Source: JAGVSZ01 sp019137045 (lineage in GTDB: Bacteria; Pseudomonadota; Gammaproteobacteria; Burkholderiales; SG8-39). Taken from it: a DNA stretch of 64,000 nt. Position numbers and translations under genes: made by a program. Numbering within the stretch: the stretch's first letter is position 1; the number at the start of each line of letters is the position of its first letter. Shown here piece by piece: positions 30,534-38,267 of this stretch. The stretch is taken from positions 62,001-126,000 of the forward strand of contig JAXMFT010000014.1 of assembly GCA_046347635.1 (NCBI GenBank). The letters are read 5' to 3'. The notes beneath the pieces are model-generated. The model was not told the origin of the DNA. It ran no database searches and saw nothing but the letters and a program-made list of their open reading frames with translations.

Positions 30534-31520
30534 ATGAGCCAGCCGCAAGCACCGCCTCGCATCTGGCAGCTCGTTCTCGGATTCGCCAACACTGCCGTGC
30601 TTCACGCCCTGGTCAAGACCGGCGTGATCGAGGCGCTGCGCGCGGGACCCAGGCGCCTGGCGGAGCTGGCGCACGCGCGCCAGCTGAATGCCGACGTGCT
30701 CTACCGGGCCCTCCGCTACGCCGCGGTGGTCGACGTGGTGACGCAGGACGGGGAGCAGTACGCCTTGACCGAAACCGGCCGGATGCTGCTCGAGGACGTG
30801 CCCGGCAGCTTGTACATGGCCCTGCTGCTCGGCGGCAGCGAGCCGTGGCAGCGCGCCTGGCAGAACCTCACCCATGCGCTGACGACTGGCGACAATGCGT
30901 TCGAGCAGGCGATGGGCGCCCGTTTGTTCGACTACCTGGACCGGCACCCCGAATACGGGGCCCCCTACAACCGGTGGATGACCCTCTCCACGAGCATGGC
31001 CGCCCGCGCCGTCGCCGAGGCCTACGACTTCTCCCCGTTCGCGACAGTCTGCGACGTCGGCGGCGGACAAGGCGTCCTGCTGCGGACCATACTGGAGGCG
31101 AACCCGCAACTGCGCGGCGTGCTCTTCGATCAGGAATCGGTGGTGAGGGACCACGTGCTCGCCGACATGGCCGGGCGCGTGGAGGTGCAGAGCGGCAGTT
31201 TCTTCGAGCGCGTGCCCGCTGCGGACGTGATTCTCCTGAAGAGCGTGCTGCATGACTGGAACGACGAGCGCTGCCAGGTCATCCTCGACCATTGCCGGGC
31301 GGCCATGCAGCCCGCCTCGCGTCTGCTCGCCATCGAGATGGTCGTCTCCTCGCCGCCGGACCAGATGACGGCGTTCTACGACCTGCACATGCAGGTGCTG
31401 CTGGGCGGGCGGGAACGGACGGAGAGCGAGTTCGCATCCCTGTTCCGGAAGGCCGGCATGCGATTGCGCCGGTGCCTTGCGACGAAATCACCCATGAGAA
31501 TCATGGAAGCATCGCTGTGA
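30534..31520 (+). CDS. O-methyltransferase (PF00891 type)
   Basis: Encodes 328 residues (ATG 30525 is an equal alternative). The N-terminal dimerisation/winged-helix part (QLVLGFANTAVLHALVKTGV) precedes the SAM site VCDVGGGQGVLLRTILEANP; DVILLKSVLHDWNDERC carries the catalytic-type HDW, and LLAIEMVV follows. Enzymes of this class methylate phenolic or polyketide hydroxyls with SAM. The substrate is not indicated. Confidence 0.92.
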   Translation: MSQPQAPPRIWQLVLGFANTAVLHALVKTGVIEALRAGPRRLAELAHARQLNADVLYRALRYAAVVDVVTQDGEQYALTETGRMLLEDVPGSLYMALLLGGSEPWQRAWQNLTHALTTGDNAFEQAMGARLFDYLDRHPEYGAPYNRWMTLSTSMAARAVAEAYDFSPFATVCDVGGGQGVLLRTILEANPQLRGVLFDQESVVRDHVLADMAGRVEVQSGSFFERVPAADVILLKSVLHDWNDERCQVILDHCRAAMQPASRLLAIEMVVSSPPDQMTAFYDLHMQVLLGGRERTESEFASLFRKAGMRLRRCLATKSPMRIMEASL

Positions 31521-31659
31521 TCCGGATGCGGGCCGACGTGCGACCGGAGCGGACGAGCGGCGTACGGGCGCCGTGCGGTCGCGGCGCTGGTGGCGCCCGG
31601 CGCTCGGCCGCGGCCCTGTGGACGCGTCGGGACGCACGGACGGCGCTGCCGGATCGAGC

Positions 31660-32049
31660 ATGAACGTCAAGCGAATCGTCGCCAACATCGCGGCGTCCGA
31701 GCCATCCGTGGCGGACACGTTCTACCGCGGCATCCTCGGCCTCGATCTCGCCCTGGATCATGGCTGGATTCGCACCTATGCCGGCGCCGCCAGGACGACG
31801 GCGCAGGCCAGCATCGCCAGCCAGGGGGGCTCGGGCACGCCGGTGCCGGACCTGTCCATCGAGGTGGACGATCTCGATGAGGCACTGCGCCGCGTTCGGG
31901 CGGGCGCGATTCCAGTGGAGTACGGCCCAACCCGGGAGCCGTGGGGCGTCCGCCGCTTCTACGTCAAGGACCCGCTCGGCAGGCTCGTCAACATCCTGCA
32001 GCACGACGCCCCTTCCCAGGCCATTGGCGCGGACGGAGCGCAGCGGTGA
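31660..32049 (+). CDS. VOC/glyoxalase-fold protein
   Basis: Encodes 129 residues: VKRIVANIAASEPSVADTFY, RGILGLDLALDHGWIRTYAG, then VPDLSIEVDDLDEALRRVRA and WGVRRFYVKDPLGRLVNILQ. One VOC repeat pair with the typical R-F-Y-V-x-D-P-x-G end. It may bind metal and act on a small electrophile, or serve as a resistance or binding protein. The stop overlaps the next start (GTGA). Confidence 0.88.
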   Translation: MNVKRIVANIAASEPSVADTFYRGILGLDLALDHGWIRTYAGAARTTAQASIASQGGSGTPVPDLSIEVDDLDEALRRVRAGAIPVEYGPTREPWGVRRFYVKDPLGRLVNILQHDAPSQAIGADGAQR

Positions 32050-32258
32050 CCGGGCAGCGGGTTTCGCGCACTGCCGATGCGATCTTTGGCGCGGTGTTTC
32101 TCCTGGCGGGCGTCGCAATCCTGCTCGCCGCGTGGCCAGCGACGCCGGTCGGCGCCGTGATAGCCGCTGCCCTGGTTGGAGGCCTTGGCGCCGAAGCGAT
32201 CGTCAGCGCCGTTCGGGGCAGGCGATCGCTCATTGCACGCATCGGCCCGCTCCCGTGA
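32046..32258 (+). CDS. small membrane protein
   Basis: Encodes 70 residues from GTG overlapping the previous stop: ADAIFGAVFLLAGVAILLAA, then GAVIAAALVGGLGAEAIVSA. Two hydrophobic helices and a basic end. No family is recognised; coupled to the VOC gene. Confidence 0.6.
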   Translation: MTGQRVSRTADAIFGAVFLLAGVAILLAAWPATPVGAVIAAALVGGLGAEAIVSAVRGRRSLIARIGPLP

Positions 32259-32375
32259 ACGAGGTCGCGCCGAGCCCTTCCTCGGGCGAGCGCCGTTCCG
32301 GCCGGGCTGCGTCCGCCGATGCGGGCCGCCGGACTGGAACGCTGCGAGCCTGAACGATGAGCGCGAGGACAGGCT

Positions 32376-32549
32376 GGACACACCGTCTACCTGCTGGAAG
32401 GGACGATCACCGACCATCGGAACGGCGTCGCCACGGACTACGGTCCGGGCGTGGGCGGGCCTGAGGACCGGAACACCACGCACTGGCTCGAGAACAGGGA
32501 AACGGTTCCGGCGGTCGAGATCTCGGTCGACATCGTCAGGCAAGGCTGA
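32376..32549 (+). pseudogene. cupin-domain protein, 5'-truncated relic
   Basis: A start-less frame reads GHTVYLLEGTITDHRNGVAT, DYGPGVGGPEDRNTTHWLEN and TVPAVEISVDIVRQG to a TGA. This is the second half of a cupin barrel. No initiation codon precedes it. Nothing else is seen in 32259-32694. Confidence 0.6.
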
Positions 32550-32694
32550 CCTCGGTCCGGACGGCCGGCGCGGAGCGGCCCGACACGCGGCGCAGCCGGC
32601 CGCGCTCGGCCGGCCTTGCCCCCGGTCGCGCGCCGGCTCGCCGCGGCGTTGCGCTACCCTTGCTCCGACCCACCTCCACACCAGGAGTCATCAC

Positions 32695-32961
32695 ATGCGT
32701 ACGGCGCTGTTCCTGCTCTCCGGCCTGTTCTTCATGGCCGCGCTGCTCATTCTCGCGAAGCTTTTCTCCGAGCACTTCCCCTCGGCCCCGAACTGGGCCC
32801 TGGTCATCGGCCTCGCGCTCTGGCTGGCGGCCACCGGCGTCAACATGTGGATCGGGGTTTCCAAGGCGGGCTACTCGGTGGCCGAGGAACTGCCCGTCCT
32901 GCTCCTGCTGGTTGCGGTGCCGGCGGCCGCGGCGGCACTCGCGCGCTGGAAGCTCCTCTAG
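32695..32961 (+). CDS. three-helix membrane protein
   Basis: Encodes 88 residues: RTALFLLSGLFFMAALLILA, WALVIGLALWLAATGVNMWI and ELPVLLLLVAVPAAAAALAR. An AGGAG at 32683-32687 precedes the ATG. It resembles small conserved membrane proteins found next to other genes in betaproteobacteria; no role is known. Only 15 bases separate it from the TMEM175 gene. Confidence 0.75.
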   Translation: MRTALFLLSGLFFMAALLILAKLFSEHFPSAPNWALVIGLALWLAATGVNMWIGVSKAGYSVAEELPVLLLLVAVPAAAAALARWKLL

Positions 32962-32976
32962 GAAGGACGCCCCGGA

Positions 32977-33567
32977 ATGCACATGGGCAGGAACAGGCTG
33001 GAGGCGTTCAGCGACGGCGTGCTCGCGATCATCATCACGATCATGGTGCTCGAGTTGAAGGTTCCGCACGGCGACACCCCGGAGACGCTCGCGCCGCTCG
33101 TTCCGGTGTTCATGAGCTACGTGCTCAGCTTCGTCTACGTGGGCATCTACTGGAACAACCATCACCACATGCTGCACACCGTGTCCCGGGTGACCGGAGG
33201 CATGCTCTGGGCGAACCTGCACCTGCTCTTCTGGCTGTCGCTGTTCCCGTTCGTCACCGGCTGGATGGGCGAGAACCACTTCGCGGCGCTGCCCACCGCG
33301 CTCTACGGCGGCGTGCTCCTGGCCGCCGCGATCGCGTACTGGATCCTGCAGCAGGTGATCATCGGCGCCCAGGGTGCGGACTCGCCGCTCGCGGCCGCGG
33401 TCGGCAGCGACTGGAAGGGCAAGCTCTCGCCCGTGCTGTACGCGCTCGCGATCGCGGCCGCTTTTCGCTGGCCCTGGGCGGCACAGGCGCTCTACGTCGC
33501 GGTGGCGCTCATGTGGCTGGTGCCCGATCGGCGCATCGAACGGTTGCTGGGGCGATCCGCGGCCTGA
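32977..33567 (+). CDS. TMEM175-family (DUF1211) membrane protein
   Basis: Encodes 196 residues with the diagnostic start RLEAFSDGVLAIIITIMVLE. The FSDG motif lines the pore of the TMEM175 potassium channels. Six helices follow (for example PVFMSYVLSFVYVGIYWNNH and LHLLFWLSLFPFVTGWMG). Bacterial members are weakly K+-selective leak channels. Confidence 0.9.
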   Translation: MHMGRNRLEAFSDGVLAIIITIMVLELKVPHGDTPETLAPLVPVFMSYVLSFVYVGIYWNNHHHMLHTVSRVTGGMLWANLHLLFWLSLFPFVTGWMGENHFAALPTALYGGVLLAAAIAYWILQQVIIGAQGADSPLAAAVGSDWKGKLSPVLYALAIAAAFRWPWAAQALYVAVALMWLVPDRRIERLLGRSAA

Positions 33568-33752
33568 CGAGGCTGCGCCCGGCCGCTTCGCACGCGCCGC
33601 GACGCGGCGCGAGCGGAGCGCTGTGCGCTGCGCCGCCCCCGCCAGCGCGCGCAGAGCGCCGCCGCTTTCCGGGTTTCTCGTGCATACTCGCCGGGCCCGC
33701 GGGCCGGCGCCGCTTCCCCTGCCGCAGCCCGTGCTCCGGAAAGCAAACGACC

Positions 33753-34160
33753 ATGAAACCGAAGATCACCATCTCGTCCCTCGACGCGGAACGGCTGGAA
33801 ACGCTCCTGGAGTCGCTGCCCGGCAACGCCTTCCCGGGCCGCGACGCCCTGGAAGCCGAACTCGCGCGCGCGGACATCGTGGACCCGGCCGAGATCCCCC
33901 CGGACGTGGTCACCATGAACTCGACCGTGCGCTTCCGCATCGAGTCCTCGTCGCAGGAGTTCCGGCTGACGCTGGTCTATCCCAAGGACGCCGACGCGAG
34001 CGGCAGCACCATCTCCATCCTGGCGCCGGTGGGCAGCGCCCTGCTCGGGCTCTCCAAAGGCGACTCGATCGAGTGGCCGAAGCCCGGCGGCGGAGTGCTG
34101 CGCGTGCGCATCGAGGAAGTCACCTACCAGCCCGAGCGCGCCGGCGAGCACCACCGCTGA
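33753..34160 (+). CDS. rnk: Rnk/GreA-like nucleoside-diphosphate-kinase regulator
   Basis: Encodes 135 residues. A short helical N-terminus (LDAERLETLLESLPGNAFPG) precedes the GreA/GreB C-terminal FKBP-like domain (FRLTLVYPKDADASGSTISI, LAPVGSALLGLSKGDSIEWP). It lacks the long Gre coiled coil, as in Rnk, which binds RNA polymerase but cannot stimulate cleavage. Acts in the cytoplasm. Confidence 0.88.
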   Translation: MKPKITISSLDAERLETLLESLPGNAFPGRDALEAELARADIVDPAEIPPDVVTMNSTVRFRIESSSQEFRLTLVYPKDADASGSTISILAPVGSALLGLSKGDSIEWPKPGGGVLRVRIEEVTYQPERAGEHHR

Positions 34161-34224
34161 GCGCCGCGTTGCCCCACTCTCGGCGGGCCCGGGCCCGGCG
34201 CCCGGGAAAGCACAGGAGCACACC

Positions 34225-35160
34225 ATGCGGATCGCAGTGATGGGCGCCGGCGGCCTGGGCGGCTACTTCGGCGCGCGCCTGTGCCGCGGCGGCGCGGACG
34301 TGCACTTCCTCGCCCGCGGGCAGCACCTCGCCGCGCTGCGCGCCGAGGGCTTGCGCATCGTCGGGCCCGAACCGCTCCACCTCCCGCGGGTCAACGCGAC
34401 CGACGACGCGCGCGCGATCGGCCCGGTGGACCTCGCCCTGCTGTGCGTGAAGCTGTGGGACACGGAAGCCGCGCTCGCGCAGCTCCGGCCGGTGGTCGGC
34501 GAGCGCACCGCGCTCGTCTCGTTCCAGAACGGGGTGCTCAAGGACGACGCGCTGCGCGCCGCCTACGGCGCCGAGCGCGTGATGGGCGGGGTCGGCTACG
34601 TCGCGACCACCATCGAGCGGCCGGGCGTCATCCGCCAGACCGGGCCGATGCAGCGCCTGATCTTCGGCGAGTTCGACGGCGCGCGCTCCCCGCGCGCCGA
34701 GGCGCTGCTCGCGGCGTGCCGCGCCGGCGGCATCAACGCCGAGCTCTCCGAGGACATCCGGCGCGAGATCTGGCAGAAGTTCGTGTTCCTGGCCGCGCTC
34801 TCCGGCGCGACCACGACCATCCGCACCCCGATCGGACCGATCCGCTCGCATCCGCAGACGCGCGCGTTCCTGCTCGACCTGATGCGCGAGGTGGTCGCGG
34901 TCGGCCGTGCCCACGGGGTGAGCCTCGCGCCGGACTACGCCGAGGCGCGCCTCGCGCTCGCCGACGACGTCGCGTACGACATGACCTCGTCGATGCACCA
35001 CGACCTGGAGCGCGGCAACCGCCTGGAGGTGCGCTGGCTCGCCGGCGCGGTGGTGGAGCTCGGACGCGCCCGGGGCGTGCCGACCCCTCTCAACCGCGCG
35101 GTCGCCGACATCCTCGCCCTGCACGCCGACGGCGCCCGGGCGCAGACCACCCATGCCTGA
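34225..35160 (+). CDS. 2-dehydropantoate 2-reductase family protein
   Basis: Encodes 311 residues. The NADP-binding motif MRIAVMGAGGLGGYFGARLC is at the N-terminus. ALVSFQNGVLKDDALR and VGYVATTIERPGVIRQTG lead to the C-terminal helical domain (EDIRREIWQKFVFLAALSGA), where the substrate-binding Lys and Glu lie. ApbA/PanE makes pantoate for CoA; several paralogues of unknown substrate exist in betaproteobacteria. AGGAG at 34213-34217 fixes the start. It overlaps the thioesterase by 8 bases. Confidence 0.88.
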   Translation: MRIAVMGAGGLGGYFGARLCRGGADVHFLARGQHLAALRAEGLRIVGPEPLHLPRVNATDDARAIGPVDLALLCVKLWDTEAALAQLRPVVGERTALVSFQNGVLKDDALRAAYGAERVMGGVGYVATTIERPGVIRQTGPMQRLIFGEFDGARSPRAEALLAACRAGGINAELSEDIRREIWQKFVFLAALSGATTTIRTPIGPIRSHPQTRAFLLDLMREVVAVGRAHGVSLAPDYAEARLALADDVAYDMTSSMHHDLERGNRLEVRWLAGAVVELGRARGVPTPLNRAVADILALHADGARAQTTHA

Positions 35161-35557
35161 CCTCGCCTCCCTGAGCGCGCGGCTGGCGCCGCTCTTCCCC
35201 GGCCTGCTGGGCATCGCGCTGAAGGAGCTCTCGCCCGAGCGCGTGCGGGCGGAGCTGGCGGTGCGCCCCGACCTCTGCACCACCGGCGGCGTGCTCCACG
35301 GCGGCGCGATCATGGCCTTCGCCGACACCCTCGGCGCCGTGGGCACGTTCATGAACCTGCCCGAGGGCGCGCGCACGACGACGATCGAATCGTCGACGAA
35401 GTTCCTGCGCAGCGCGCCCGCCGGCGCAACCGTCGTGGGCGAGAGCACCCCCTTTCACCGCGGGCGCACCACGATGGTGTGGCAGACGCTGGTCACGACG
35501 AGCGAGGGCAAGCTCTGCGCGGTCGTGACCCAGACCCAGCTCGTCATTCCCGCGTGA
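35153..35557 (+). CDS. PaaI-type hotdog thioesterase
   Basis: Encodes 134 residues. CTTGGVLHGGAIMAFADTLG is the hotdog signature H-G-G-x-x-x-x-x-A-D with the catalytic Asp; TTIESSTKFLRSAPAGATVV and TSEGKLCAVVTQTQLV follow. Hydrolyses an acyl-CoA, often phenylacetyl- or related CoA. Translationally coupled to the reductase upstream. Confidence 0.9.
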   Translation: MPDLASLSARLAPLFPGLLGIALKELSPERVRAELAVRPDLCTTGGVLHGGAIMAFADTLGAVGTFMNLPEGARTTTIESSTKFLRSAPAGATVVGESTPFHRGRTTMVWQTLVTTSEGKLCAVVTQTQLVIPA

Positions 35558-35638
35558 TCCGCGGGGCAGCGCGCGCGGCCCGCGCGCGCTGCCGGTCGAT
35601 CGCCTGCGCGGCGCGCCCGCACGCCAGGGCATACCCGC

Positions 35639-35644
35639 TATACT
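35639..35644 (+). promoter_or_regulatory. -10 element before the binding-protein gene
   Basis: TATACT lies 31 bases upstream of ATG 35676. No convincing -35. Confidence 0.4.
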
Positions 35645-35675
35645 CCCGCGCCCTCCTCACCGTGAGAACACAAAG

Positions 35676-36530
35676 ATGAAGCGCAGCACCCTCTTCTGTC
35701 TCGCCATCGCGCTCGCCCTCCCGGCCGCGGCCCAGGATTCCGGCCCGACCCTCGGGAAGCTCCGCAGCGCCAACGAGATCGTGCTCGGCTACCGCGAGAG
35801 CACCATGCCGTTCTCGTTCACCGGCGGCGACGGGCAGCCGGCCGGCTACTCGATCGACGTCTGCAAGGCGGTGGTCGCGTCGCTCCGCGACCAGCTCAAG
35901 CTCGGGGCGCTCCCGATCCGCTGGGTCGCGGTGACGGCGGAGAGCCGGCTGCCGGCGGTCGCGCAGGGGCGCGTCGACATGGAGTGCGGGGCCACGACGA
36001 TGACCTTCGCGCGCTTCGACCAGGTCGACTTCAGCGCACCGGTGTTCGTCGAGACCGGCGCGGTGCTGGCGCGCGCGGACTCGAACATCCGGCGCATCGC
36101 CGACCTCGGCGGCAAGCGCATCGCCGTGGGCGTCGCCACCACCGCCGAGCAGGCGCTGCGGGCGCGGCTGAAGGCGGACTCGATCTCCGCCGAGATCGTG
36201 GTGGTGAAGAACGCGGCCGAGGCGCTCGAGGCGCTGGACGCGGGCCGAGTCGACGGCTACGCGAACGACCGCATCCTGCTCGTCGGCTCGGTGGTCCAGG
36301 GCCGCGACGCGAAGAAGTACGTGATCACCGAGGACGACTATTCGTTCGAGCTGTACGGCCTCGCCCTGCGCCGCAACGACTCCGCTTTCCGGGTGGCCGT
36401 CAACCGCGGCCTCGCGCAGCTCTACCGCGGGCCGGGCATGGTGGAGATCTACAAGCGCTGGTTCGGGCCGTTCGGCCCGCCCGGGACGCTGCTGCAGGCG
36501 ATGTACTACCTCAACACCCTACCCGACTGA
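35676..36530 (+). CDS. amino-acid-type ABC transporter substrate-binding protein
   Basis: Encodes 284 residues with a signal peptide (STLFCLAIALALPAAAQ). EIVLGYRESTMPFSFTGGDG, GYSIDVCKAVVASLRD, AVAQGRVDMECGATTMTFAR and VDFSAPVFVETGAVLARADS are the SBP_bac_3 pattern of glutamate/aspartate-type receptors (GltI-like). No permease or ATPase gene is adjacent. The ligand is probably an acidic amino acid, by similarity only. Confidence 0.9.
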   Translation: MKRSTLFCLAIALALPAAAQDSGPTLGKLRSANEIVLGYRESTMPFSFTGGDGQPAGYSIDVCKAVVASLRDQLKLGALPIRWVAVTAESRLPAVAQGRVDMECGATTMTFARFDQVDFSAPVFVETGAVLARADSNIRRIADLGGKRIAVGVATTAEQALRARLKADSISAEIVVVKNAAEALEALDAGRVDGYANDRILLVGSVVQGRDAKKYVITEDDYSFELYGLALRRNDSAFRVAVNRGLAQLYRGPGMVEIYKRWFGPFGPPGTLLQAMYYLNTLPD

Positions 36531-37745
36531 CCGCGGCGCGAGGCGCCACTCGGGGCGGCGCCCGATGCCGAGGACGGTCGGGATCGCGGCGATCATGATC
36601 AGCGCGGCCCCGGCGAACACCCAGCCCGGGTGGCCGCGGTCGAGGAAGAGGCCGAACATGAGCGGGCCGACCAGCCCGCCGACGTCCAGCCCGGAGTAGA
36701 CGAACCCGTAGACTTTTCCGCGCGCGTGCTCCGGCGCGATCTTGCGCACGATGATGTCGCGCGAGGGCCCCATCGCGCCGAAGCCGAAGCCGGCGGCGGC
36801 CATCACCGCCATGAGCGACGCGCTCGGCAGCGACCCGGTCGCGATCACCAGCGCGAGCGCGGCCGGCACCAGCATCCCGACCACCGCCACCGCGGTGTGC
36901 CGGTCGGTGCGGCCGGCGACGAAGCCGCCGAACAGGATCCCGGCGGAGCCGCCGAGCAGGAACGCGGTGAGCCCGCCGGTCGCGAGCGCGAGCGGCACGC
37001 CGTAGAGCTGCGCGAGCGCGGCGGTCGCGAAGGTCTGGAAGCCGACGAGCGTGATCGCGTAGAGCGAGAAGAACGCGAAGCACATCAGGATCGGCCAGGA
37101 CGCGAGGAGCCGCACGTCGGCCCGCAGCCCGCCCGCGGCCTTCGCCGCCGCGTGCGCGCGCGGCCGCTCGCCCGCGAGGTCGCGCTGCGTCACCAGCAGG
37201 ACGAGCGCGCCGATCCCGCTCGCGGCCGCGGCGACCACCGCGGTGCGCCAGCCGTAGACCTGCGCCAGCGGGAACACGAACACCGGCGCGAGCACCCAGC
37301 CGAGGTTGCCGACGATCCCGTGCACGCTGAACGCGTGGCCGAGGCGACCGGGGGACACCTTTGCGTTGAGCAGCGCGAAGTCGGCGGGGTGGAACACGCT
37401 GTTGCCGAGGCCGCCGATCGCCGCCGCCACGAACAGCCACGCGAACGACGGCGCGAGGCCCGAGAGCAGCGTGCCGGCCGCGACCAGCCCGAGGCCGAGG
37501 AGGAGGATCGTGCGCGCGCCGTAGCGGTCGACCAGGAAGCCGGCGGCGGTCTGGGCGATGCCCGACACGGTGTAGAACACCGCCATCACCGCCCCGAGGG
37601 CGGCATAGCTCACCCCGAACTCCTCCCTCAGCAGCGGGAAGAGCGGCGGCAGGACGAGCTGGAAGAAGTGCGACAGCCCGTGCGCGAGGCCGACGAGGCT
37701 GATGACTTTCGCGTCGGCGCGCAGCGTGGTGGTGGCGGCGGTCAT
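36519..37745 (-). CDS. MFS transporter
   Basis: Encodes 408 residues with 12 predicted helices. GLAHGLSHFFQLVLPPLFPL opens it, GAVMAVFYTVSGIAQTAAGF and LVDRYGARTILLLGLGLVAA hold the loop 2-3 motif D-R-x-G-x-R, and LGNSVFHPADFALLNAKVSP follows (the H-P-x-x-x-A-L motif seen in YfcJ/Fsr-like transporters). Its substrate is unknown. The start is ATG at 37743-37745. It is convergent with the binding-protein gene, overlapping it by 12 bases. Confidence 0.9.
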   Translation of the reverse strand: MTAATTTLRADAKVISLVGLAHGLSHFFQLVLPPLFPLLREEFGVSYAALGAVMAVFYTVSGIAQTAAGFLVDRYGARTILLLGLGLVAAGTLLSGLAPSFAWLFVAAAIGGLGNSVFHPADFALLNAKVSPGRLGHAFSVHGIVGNLGWVLAPVFVFPLAQVYGWRTAVVAAAASGIGALVLLVTQRDLAGERPRAHAAAKAAGGLRADVRLLASWPILMCFAFFSLYAITLVGFQTFATAALAQLYGVPLALATGGLTAFLLGGSAGILFGGFVAGRTDRHTAVAVVGMLVPAALALVIATGSLPSASLMAVMAAAGFGFGAMGPSRDIIVRKIAPEHARGKVYGFVYSGLDVGGLVGPLMFGLFLDRGHPGWVFAGAALIMIAAIPTVLGIGRRPEWRLAPRSVG

Positions 37746-37807
37746 GGGGTCGGTTCGCGGGAGGGGAAGCGGTGCGGCGGGAACCGGGATTGTAACCGCC
37801 CGCGCCG

Positions 37808-38128
37808 CTAGTTCGACTTGGGCCCGTCGAGCGCCTTGCGGCAAACCTCGCGCACCACCTCCGAGCTCGGGAGCTGCGGCGCGAAGTACGCCTCCTGCAC
37901 CACCCGGACGGCGAGCTGCTGCTGCTGCATCGGCGCGCTGCGCCACTCCGGCCGCGCGAGCGTCTCGTTGATCGCGATCTGCAGCGGGAAGCCGGTGTCG
38001 CGCATGCGGATGGCGGTCTGGCGCGCCCCGAAGAGGTCGCCGCACACCGCTTCCATGGGCTTGTCCTGCGCGGGCAGGTGCGCGGGCAGCGCGGCGAGCA
38101 GCAGCACGGGGAACAGCGATGGTCTCAT
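37808..38128 (-). CDS. small secreted protein, unknown
   Basis: Encodes 106 residues: signal RPSLFPVLLLAALPAHLPAQ, then KPMEAVCGDLFGARQTAIRM and PSSEVVREVCRKALDGP. Two cysteines may form a disulfide. Similar small periplasmic proteins occur in betaproteobacteria without known function. Confidence 0.7.
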   Translation of the reverse strand: MRPSLFPVLLLAALPAHLPAQDKPMEAVCGDLFGARQTAIRMRDTGFPLQIAINETLARPEWRSAPMQQQQLAVRVVQEAYFAPQLPSSEVVREVCRKALDGPKSN

Positions 38129-38267
38129 TGGCGCGCGATCCGAAGTGGCTGGCGCGATTCTACCGTGCCGGGGTCGGCCGAAGGACTGGGCGGGCAATCG
38201 CGGCCGGGGATGCTGGTATGCTGCCCTCGACCCAGGCGGTACGAACAACAAGAGCGAGGGGCGGGGC

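Noticed and set aside
32266..32350. attC-like stretch with GCCGAGC and a CCGGGCTGCGTCCG hairpin
   Set aside because: The outer arms do not pair and no right core GTTRRRY is present; GC-rich hairpins are common here.
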